Source: Streptomyces sp. BR123 (lineage in GTDB: Bacteria; Actinomycetota; Actinomycetes; Streptomycetales; Streptomycetaceae). Taken from it: DNA of 36,193 nucleotides. Each line of letters starts with the position of its first letter. The stretch's first letter is position 1. The notes beneath the pieces are model-generated. The model had not been told where the DNA came from, did not search any database, and saw nothing but the letters and a program-made list of their open reading frames with translations. A program made the position numbers and the translations under genes. Where the stretch lies: NCBI RefSeq assembly GCF_013401435.1, contig NZ_JACBGN010000051.1, positions 1 through 36,193 of the forward strand. The letters run 5' to 3'. Shown here one piece after another: positions 31,110 to 36,193 of the stretch.

Positions 31110-31331
31110 ATGAGCGCTACACAGGCAGCACTGATCCAGCTCGTTCCGCTGGCGGGCGACACCTTCGACAAGAACAAGGTGACGCCCGGGATCCTGGGCT
31201 TCCTCGTCTTCGCCGCCCTTGCCCTCGGGGTGTGGGGGCTGATGAAGTCGATGAACCGGCACATGGGCCGGGTCGACTTCGAGGAAGCCCCGGAGCCGGG
31301 CACCGGCCCGAAGCCGACCCCCTCGGCCTAG
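31110..31331 (+). CDS. Small membrane protein downstream of mca
   Basis: A 73-residue protein. A short N-terminus (MSATQAALIQLVPLAG) is followed by one transmembrane helix (GILGFLVFAALALGVWGLM, about 27-45) and a basic then acidic/Pro-rich tail (KSMNRHMGRVDFEEAPEPG). ATG 31110 lies 2 bp after the mca stop codon, so the genes are very probably co-transcribed. This small gene accompanies mca in other Streptomyces as far as I remember; function unknown. Confidence 0.82.
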   Translation: MSATQAALIQLVPLAGDTFDKNKVTPGILGFLVFAALALGVWGLMKSMNRHMGRVDFEEAPEPGTGPKPTPSA

Positions 31332-31365
31332 CCGAAGCGGGCCCGGCCCGTCCTGGCCCTGGCGA

Positions 31366-31398
31366 CCCCGCCCGACGGTGTGCCACCGCCGGGCGGGG
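31366..31398. terminator. Terminator after the mca operon
   Basis: CCCCGCCCG (31366-31374) with CGGGCGGGG (31390-31398), continuing inward after one A/C mismatch as CGGTG (31376-31380) with CACCG (31384-31388) around a TGC loop. Confidence 0.75.
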
Positions 31399-31443
31399 CT
31401 CCGGCGTGCCATGGCTCGGGCCCTGAGGGGCCGGGGCCGGCGT

Positions 31444-31506
31444 GTGCCGCTGCGCGGAGTCGATTTCCGTGGGCTCCGCCCCGCTGGAATTCCCGCGCAG
31501 CGGCAC
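31444..31506. repeat. 14-bp perfect inverted repeat flanking 35 bp
   Basis: GTGCCGCTGCGCGG (31444-31457) and CCGCGCAGCGGCAC (31493-31506) are exact reverse complements around 35 bp. The right arm runs into the first 21-bp tandem unit. It could be a long-loop terminator for the STAND gene or a MITE-like remnant. Confidence 0.7.
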
Positions 31507-31584
31507 GACCCGGCGGGCGGCCGGCACGACCCGGCGGGCGTCGGGGCGTACCGGTGGTCGGCCGGGGCGTACCGGTGGTCGGCC
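31501..31584. repeat. Four adjacent 21-bp units in an X-X-Y-Y pattern
   Basis: X at 31501-31521 and 31522-31542 (beginning CGGCACGACCCGGCGGGC, one difference) and Y at 31543-31563 and 31564-31584 (beginning GGGGCGTACCGGTGGTCG, identical). All four have the same 21-bp length, and the array ends 4 bp before the stop codon of the STAND gene. Confidence 0.88.
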
Positions 31585-31588
31585 GGGG

Positions 31589-34500
31589 TCAGGGGGAGTC
31601 GGGCAGGGGGACGCCCATGAGCTCCCGGGAGAGGAGGGTCGGGGTCAGGGCCAGGCGCCAGGCCTGCCAGCCCTCCGCCGGGTCCACACCCCGCCCCAGA
31701 ACCACCGTGTAGGTGTCCAGGCAGTCGGCCAGGCGGGCCTCCCGCATCAGGTGGGGCGAGCCCGCCAGGCGGGTCAGCTCGGCCCGCGCCTCCGCGACAC
31801 CCGCGCCGGGCACCGCGTACGGCAGCAGCGTGCACCGCAGGAACCGCGCCCAGTCCTCCCCGCGCCGGTCCCCGTACGAGATGAAGAGCCTGGCGGCCTC
31901 CTCGCACAGGCCGAGTGCCTGCGCCACCCGCTCGTTGCCGGCGTCGACCACGGCCAGCTCGACGCAGGTCCACGCCTCGCCGTGGGCGAGCCCTATCCGC
32001 CGGAAGTCGGCCCGGGCGTCGACGAGCAGCTGCCGGGCGAAGCCGGAGTTCTTCAGGTTCCCGGTCTGCGCGGCCCGCTGGTCACGGGTGACACGGCCGG
32101 AGTGGTGCCGGGCGTAGGCGAGCCCGTACACGTCCCGCATCCGCGAGAACATGGTCCGGGCCCGTTCCAGTTCCCGTACCGCCTGGTCGGGGTCGCCGGC
32201 CTCCTCCAGCGCGTGCCCGAGGTAGTACAGCGTCCACGCCTCGCCGCGCGCGTCCTCGGCTTCGCGGTGCCGGGCCAGCGCTTCGCGCAGTTGTCCGACC
32301 GCCGGCCCGGGATCCCCGTCGACGACACGCGCCCGGCCCAGCTGGGTCAGGGCCCAGGCCCGGCCGCGGTCGTCGCGGGTGCGCCCGTACAGGTCGAGGG
32401 CGAGCCGCAGCTCCTCCTCGGCCCGCGGCACCGCGCCGAGCCGCAGGTGGACCTGCCCGAGCTGGAAGTGCGCCCAGGCCTCGCCGTGGACGCTCTCGCT
32501 CTCCCGGTGCAGGGCGAGCGACTGCTCCAGCAGCGCCATCGCCTCGGCGAGCCGCGCCCGGTCGCGTTCGACCGCGGCCAGGGCGTGCAGGCCCCACGCC
32601 CGGTCGCCCGCGAGCTTGTCCGGCTCCTGCAGCTCCAGCGCCTCCCGGATACGGGCCGCGGCCTCCGGCAACTGACCCTGGTGGTGCAGGGTGATGCCGA
32701 GCGAGATCAGGGCCATGCCCGCGCCGGCGTCCTGCTGCGCCTCCCGGTACTGGTCGACGACCGACGCCAGCGTGGTGCGCGCCTTGTCCAGTTCGCCGAT
32801 CTGGCGTGCCGCGATGCCGGTACGCCACTGCACCGACCGGACCATCCGGCCCTGCCCCGGCTCCCCGTGGGCCGCCTCGACGGTCCGCGTCAGTTCGTTG
32901 ATCTCCCCGAGGCGGTACAGGTCCCCGCGCAGCAGGCAGAAGTCGCAGAGCGCGCCCAGCAGGTCCAGGACCGCCTGCTGGTCCACGTCCTCGGTGTGCC
33001 GCAGGGCTGCCGTGATGAAGCTCGACTCCTCGTCCAGCCAGCGCAGCGCCGCATCGAGGGAGAGGAAGCCGTGGCCGCCGAAGTGGCCGGCGCGGTGCGA
33101 GGTCTTCCCGTCGACCATGCGGATCACGGTGTCCGCGAGCTGCGCGTAGCTGCGGATCAGCCGGCCGTGGGCCGCCGAGGCCGTGGCGCGGTCCTCGTCC
33201 GCGGCGAGCCGCGCCTCCGCGTACGCGCGCACCGCGTCGTGCATGCGGAACCGTTCGCCGCGTACGGGGTCCAGCAGGCCGGCCCGGGCCAGGTCGTGCA
33301 GCAGCCGCCCGGCCGCCGCCCGGTCCGTGTCGATCAGCGCCGCCGCGGCCGACGGGCCGAGGGAGGCCCGCCCGGCCAGGGTGAGGCGACGCAGCAGCCG
33401 GCGCCGCTCCTCGGGCAGGCAGGCGTAGGCGAGGCCGAGGGCCCGCTCCAGCCGCGGGCCGGAGGCCTCCGCGGGGTCGGGGCCCTGGCCGGGGTCCTCC
33501 GCGCGGGCGGGCAGGGCCTCCGCGGCGGCGGTCAGGGCCTCCGGGGCGGTCGCGGCCACCGGGGCCAGGACGCGCAGGGCCAGCGGCAGCCCGCCGCCCA
33601 GGGCCAGGAGCTGCGGCGGCCCGGGCAGGGAGCCGCCGTCGTCGGCGGAGGGCGCCACACCGTCGGCGGCCGCCCGCAGCAGCTCGGCCGCGTCCGGGTC
33701 GGCGAGGGGCTCCACCGGCAGCTGGTGCACCCACGCCCGTACCTCGGGGGGCAGCTCCAGCGGCTGCTGCGCCGTCACCAGCACCAGGCTCTCCGACCGC
33801 TCCGGAACCAGCATCCGGACCTGCTCGGCGTCGACCGCGTCGTCGAGCACCACCGTCACCGGCAGCCCCTGCAGGTGCTGGTGGTACAGCTCGCCCAGCC
33901 GCCGCACCTGCTGCTCGCCCGCGGCCCCCTCGCGGAACAGCAACTGCTCGCGGGGCCCGCCCAGCCGGTTCAGCAGGTGCAGCAGTGCCTCCCGGGTCGG
34001 CAGCGGCGCCTCCCCGCCGACGGGGCCGCCGCCGCGCAGGTCCACCACGCACGCGCCGCGGAACTGGTCGCGCAGCGCGTCGGCGGCCCGCAGCGCCAGG
34101 GCCGTGCGTCCGGCTCCGGGCTCGCCGTGCAGGACCACGACCACCGGGCGGGTCTCCGTGCTGGCCCGCGCCGTCTGCACCCACTGCGCGATCCGGGCGA
34201 GTTCCGCCCGCCGCCCGGTGAACGAGGCGGCTGGCTGCGGGAGTTGCGCCCAGGACTGCTCCAGCACGGTACGCCGCCGGGCCTCGGCACTGCGGTCGCC
34301 GCCGCGCAGCGGCGGGGCGGCCGGGCGCGGGGCCTGCCGGGCGGCCTGCCGGGCCGCGGCCGCCACCGCGCGCTGCTGCTCCAGGAACGGGCGTATCCCG
34401 CGTACCTCCAGCGCCGACAGCCACTGCAGTTTCAGCTGCTCCGGTCCGCCGGGCCGCCCCCGTTCACCGGCCCGACGGTTCGCTGCAGGCAGGTGCAGGG

Positions 34501-34888
34501 CCGTCACCTTGGCGACCGTGGCGGCAGCGCCGGCGATCCCGGTGACGGCCCCGGCGGTCAAGGCCGTCCCCGTGGCCACGCCCAACGAGAGGTCCACACC
34601 GGCCGCCGCGACCGCCGCGACGGCGGTGACGAGCAGCGCCGTCGAGGTGTTCTGCCGCCGGAAGGCCTCGCCGAGGGACTCCTCCCCGTCGGCCGCCTCG
34701 TCCAGGGCCCGCACGTACGCCTCGTACTCCTCGGCGGCGCTCGCCGCGAGGGCGTCCAGCGTCTGGCGCCCGCGCGCCAGCAGCGCCTCCCTGTCGACCG
34801 GTGCACCCGCCGCGGCAGCCCGCCGGTCCTCTTCGTCCACGGCCCGTTCCAGCAGTCGCTCGGCCTCACCGCGATGGCTGTCCCGCAT
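31589..34888 (-). CDS. Membrane-anchored NB-ARC/TPR STAND protein
   Basis: A 1099-residue signalling-type NTPase. Residues 1-80 are charged helices; about 83-101 and 104-126 are hydrophobic (two membrane helices or a hairpin). NB-ARC follows: FTGRRAELARIAQW near 223, P-loop HGEPGAGRTALA with Arg261 in place of the Walker A Lys, Walker B VTVVLDDAVDAEQV (344-357), LVTAQQPLEL (sensor-like), GGGLPLALRVLA (GxP-type) and MHD at 549-551. From about 600 to the end run TPR-like helix pairs (GEAWAHFQLGQVHLRLG, GRAWALTQLGRARVVDG, GEAWTLYYLGHALEEAG). No SARP DNA-binding or enzymatic effector is present. The frame is open to 35095, but ATG 34888 has GAGGGG 6 nt upstream; ATG 34894 is too close to it. Confidence 0.87.
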   Translation of the reverse strand: MRDSHRGEAERLLERAVDEEDRRAAAAGAPVDREALLARGRQTLDALAASAAEEYEAYVRALDEAADGEESLGEAFRRQNTSTALLVTAVAAVAAAGVDLSLGVATGTALTAGAVTGIAGAAATVAKVTALHLPAANRRAGERGRPGGPEQLKLQWLSALEVRGIRPFLEQQRAVAAAARQAARQAPRPAAPPLRGGDRSAEARRRTVLEQSWAQLPQPAASFTGRRAELARIAQWVQTARASTETRPVVVVLHGEPGAGRTALALRAADALRDQFRGACVVDLRGGGPVGGEAPLPTREALLHLLNRLGGPREQLLFREGAAGEQQVRRLGELYHQHLQGLPVTVVLDDAVDAEQVRMLVPERSESLVLVTAQQPLELPPEVRAWVHQLPVEPLADPDAAELLRAAADGVAPSADDGGSLPGPPQLLALGGGLPLALRVLAPVAATAPEALTAAAEALPARAEDPGQGPDPAEASGPRLERALGLAYACLPEERRRLLRRLTLAGRASLGPSAAAALIDTDRAAAGRLLHDLARAGLLDPVRGERFRMHDAVRAYAEARLAADEDRATASAAHGRLIRSYAQLADTVIRMVDGKTSHRAGHFGGHGFLSLDAALRWLDEESSFITAALRHTEDVDQQAVLDLLGALCDFCLLRGDLYRLGEINELTRTVEAAHGEPGQGRMVRSVQWRTGIAARQIGELDKARTTLASVVDQYREAQQDAGAGMALISLGITLHHQGQLPEAAARIREALELQEPDKLAGDRAWGLHALAAVERDRARLAEAMALLEQSLALHRESESVHGEAWAHFQLGQVHLRLGAVPRAEEELRLALDLYGRTRDDRGRAWALTQLGRARVVDGDPGPAVGQLREALARHREAEDARGEAWTLYYLGHALEEAGDPDQAVRELERARTMFSRMRDVYGLAYARHHSGRVTRDQRAAQTGNLKNSGFARQLLVDARADFRRIGLAHGEAWTCVELAVVDAGNERVAQALGLCEEAARLFISYGDRRGEDWARFLRCTLLPYAVPGAGVAEARAELTRLAGSPHLMREARLADCLDTYTVVLGRGVDPAEGWQAWRLALTPTLLSRELMGVPLPDSP

Positions 34889-34987
34889 CGGCATCCCCTC
34901 AAGAGAGCTCCGGCAACGTGCCCCAAGTGTGGGACCGCCGGGCCGTGCGCGACATAGAAGTTGAGCTAGATCAGAGGGAGTTGGCCC

Positions 34988-35007
34988 GCATGCGGGAAAC
35001 CGCGTGC
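34988..35007 (+). promoter_or_regulatory. GAAA-tetraloop hairpin
   Basis: GCATGCGG (34988-34995) pairs along all eight positions, one of them a U-G wobble, with CCGCGTGC (35000-35007) around a GAAA loop when read as plus-strand RNA. Confidence 0.35.
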
Positions 35008-35058
35008 ATATATGTGCGTTCCCGGCCCGCCCGGCCGGTGCACCGCCACGCGCAGTGA
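34990..35058 (+). CDS. Possible 22-residue peptide ORF
   Basis: Would encode MRETACIYVRSRPARPVHRHAQ in part-by-part reading: start MRETACIYVRSR, basic C-terminus ending HRHAQ. AGAGGGAG lies 8 nt before ATG 34990. It is divergent from the STAND gene and convergent to the sodC-like gene, so no downstream gene makes it an attenuator. The start codon sits inside a stable hairpin. Short length means it may be chance. Confidence 0.2.
   Translation: MRETACIYVRSRPARPVHRHAQ
34998..35022 (-). promoter_or_regulatory. Possible ECF-type promoter of the STAND gene
   Basis: On the reverse strand, GGAAC (35022-35018), 17 nt, then GTT (35000-34998). The GGAAC/GTT pair is typical of promoters read by SigE- or SigR-like ECF sigma factors, whose reported spacings are 16-18. 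It would give a leader of about 100 nt. Confidence 0.35.
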
Positions 35059-35264
35059 CCGACCGCGGGGCCGGTACTCCGACGGAAGGGTCCACCTCCG
35101 CACGACGCTCCCCCGACTACGGCTGGAAGGTGCCCCCGGGCACGGCACCCCGCCGCGGTATCGGACCGCGCGAGCACGCCGAGTGCGCGCTGCCGCTGCG
35201 GCCCACCGCCTCGCGATGCGCCGCACCGGACGCCGCGAGCCGGCGAACCGTTGCGACCGCAGCA

Positions 35265-35849
35265 CTAGACGAACGGCACGGTGATGCACGCGAGGCGCGG
35301 GCCCGCGCTCCCCGCGTGGCCGGGCCCGGTGTGGGTCGCGTGCTCGTGCACCACGACCGAACCGGCCTCGCCGACCCGGATCCGCCAGCCGACGGTCGTC
35401 TGCGAACGTCCCCGGCCGTGCGCGTCCGTGGCCAGGTCCAGCCATGCCTCGTTGCGGGGGTTGGCGTACACCGGGTCGACGGAGGGCTGCACCGGGTCGA
35501 CGGCGTCCTGGTAGTGCGCGCCGGCGGCCGCGGGATCCTTCCCGCAGGGATTGCGGTGCACGTGGGCGCCGAAGGTCCGGCCGGCCCCGACGCCCTCCAG
35601 CCGGAGCTCGAAACGGGTGCCCTGGTCACCGGTCCGCTCCGTGACGCGGATGCGGCTGCCGATCGGCACGGCCCCGGGGGCGTAGGTGACCGCCCCGTAC
35701 CCGGTCTCGTCGGTGACCGCCCCGTACCCGGTGTCGCCGACCGGCAGGAAGGCACCGGACACGCTCACCGCGCCCTGTTCGGGGCTCGGCGTGCCCACGC
35801 CTGCCGTCAGGGCCAGCGACGCGGCGAACACCGTCGTCATCAAGGCCAT
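35265..35849 (-). CDS. Secreted SodC-like (Cu-type) superoxide dismutase family protein
   Basis: A 194-residue protein with a signal peptide (MALMTTVFAASLALTAGVG). The Cu/Zn-SOD fold is seen in FGAHVHRNPCG (two copper His and the disulfide Cys), AGAHYQD (bridging His), WLDLATDAHGRG, VVHEHATHTGPGHAG (copper His) and LACITV (second Cys). The zinc-loop histidines expected between AHYQD and WLDL are missing; the segment reads AVDPVQPSVDPVYANPRNEA. This suggests a copper-only or inactive enzyme. An in-frame duplication gives TGYGAVTDE/TGYGAVTYA near the N-terminus. ATG 35849 has GGAGGG 6 nt upstream; the longer frame to 36029 lacks homology. Confidence 0.84.
   Translation of the reverse strand: MALMTTVFAASLALTAGVGTPSPEQGAVSVSGAFLPVGDTGYGAVTDETGYGAVTYAPGAVPIGSRIRVTERTGDQGTRFELRLEGVGAGRTFGAHVHRNPCGKDPAAAGAHYQDAVDPVQPSVDPVYANPRNEAWLDLATDAHGRGRSQTTVGWRIRVGEAGSVVVHEHATHTGPGHAGSAGPRLACITVPFV
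35685..35732. repeat. Internal 27-bp-period duplication in the sodC-like gene
   Basis: GGTGACCGCCCCGTACCCGG(T) occurs at 35685-35705 and again at 35712-35732. The 27-bp period keeps the frame and inserts nine residues just after the start of the mature domain. Confidence 0.8.
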
Positions 35850-36050
35850 CTCGGGCCCTCCTCGGTCGGGTGCCAGGCCGTACACCATGCTGACCCATGA
35901 TCCGCCGGAACACGACTTCCGCGCGGCCGATCGTGCACCGGCGCGGCCTCGCAGCGGCACTGCGGGCGGTCCGCACCCGCCCGGACCGGGGGCGTCGGCA
36001 CCGGCCCCGTAAACTCCGGCAAGATCCAATCGCGCAGCCCAGGGGACTTG

Positions 36051-36193
36051 GTGACGGTACGAGAGATACGCACGGCGGCCCGGCTCATCGGCCGCCGCAC
36101 CACCCTGCGCTACCTTGCGCTCGGCGCCGGTGCGGCGCTGCTGTCGGCCTGCACCGGCAAGGAAAAGCCCGCCGCCCCCGCCTCTCCCACCAC
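36051..36193 (+). CDS. Lipoprotein with Tat-like signal, cut by the window end
   Basis: Only the first 47 residues are in the window. MTVREIRTAARLIG precedes GRRTTLRYLALGAGAALLSAC: a twin-arginine pair followed by a hydrophobic core and the lipobox LSAC, so export by Tat and lipidation are plausible. After the Cys come TGKEKPAAPASPT, a usual flexible linker. GTG 36051 has AGGGGA 4 nt upstream. The mature domain and therefore the function are outside the window. Confidence 0.68.
   Translation, partial: MTVREIRTAARLIGRRTTLRYLALGAGAALLSACTGKEKPAAPASPT

Larger units (their letters stand above)
34889..35264. other. Intergenic region between the STAND gene and sodC-like gene
   Basis: About 375 bp. 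It holds a locally AT-rich palindrome CATATATG (35007-35014), a hairpin at 34988-35007, an ECF-like promoter signature and a possible 22-codon ORF. The half nearest the sodC-like gene shows no structure I can support. Confidence 0.5.

Noticed and set aside
31442..34957. A 1171-codon open frame on the plus strand
   Set aside because: Antisense shadow of the STAND gene, with composition dominated by Gln/Gly/Arg/Val and no recognisable domain.

Overview
The window is about 73% GC by eye, nearly every gene has G/C at third codon positions, and the gene content (mycothiol amidase Mca, acyl-CoA carboxylase with a separate epsilon subunit, AfsR-like NB-ARC/TPR protein, SpoIIE phosphatase, LAxTG-type wall protein, DUF4307, DUF5994, DUF3885) points to a Streptomyces or close relative. 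The order quinone reductase - DeoR - AccA2 - Maf - AccE - AccB - BirA - Cya - enoyl-CoA hydratase - GGDEF - HutH, and later MsrA - MetB - IlvA - GreA - DUF4307 - Mca, matches what I remember of the SCO4919-SCO4968 stretch of S. coelicolor. It is therefore core chromosome with small accessory insertions.

Layout. 1-2.8 kb: a flavoprotein disulfide-reductase-like quinone reductase and a DeoR regulator. 3.1-5.2 kb: a SpoIIE phosphatase and a DUF5994 protein, probably an insertion. 5.3-11.7 kb: a biotin/acyl-CoA carboxylase block: AccA2 (biotin carboxylase plus carrier domain), a four-helix membrane protein, Maf, a 43-residue membrane protein, AccE, AccB and the divergent biotin ligase BirA that should biotinylate AccA2. 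11.9-17 kb: class III adenylate cyclase, crotonase, GAF-GGDEF diguanylate cyclase and histidine ammonia-lyase, so cAMP and c-di-GMP enzymes lie one gene apart. 17-24.6 kb: cell-envelope and stress genes (LAxTG-like protein, L,D-transpeptidase lipoprotein, tandem GNAT, methyltransferase, MsrA) and several uncharacterised proteins. 24.7-31.3 kb: MetB, a degenerate sigma-like protein coupled to a small membrane protein, MarR, IlvA, GreA, DUF4307, Mca and a small membrane protein. 31.4-36.2 kb: a more accessory end with repeats, a membrane-anchored NB-ARC/TPR STAND protein, a SodC-like protein lacking zinc-site histidines, and the start of a lipoprotein.

Regulatory reading. Eleven genes have a TANNNT-like (or NANNNT) -10 hexamer exactly 6-7 nt before the start codon and no Shine-Dalgarno, the pattern expected of leaderless mRNAs. 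This also helps choose starts for Maf, HutH, the GGDEF gene and the methyltransferase. Other genes have clear AGGAGG-type sites that move the start downstream of the longest ORF (Cya at a TTG, STAND protein, L,D-transpeptidase). Several convergent gene pairs are separated by long GC-rich hairpins.

Most unusual: the 34-bp A-B-A-B-A minisatellite between the GGDEF gene and hutH; the STAND protein with an N-terminal membrane segment, Arg in place of the Walker A Lys, and a possible ECF-type promoter; the 14-bp inverted repeat followed by four 21-bp tandem units next to it; and the 32-bp near-perfect palindrome in the carboxylase block. I found no rRNA, tRNA, CRISPR array, transposase or phage gene.
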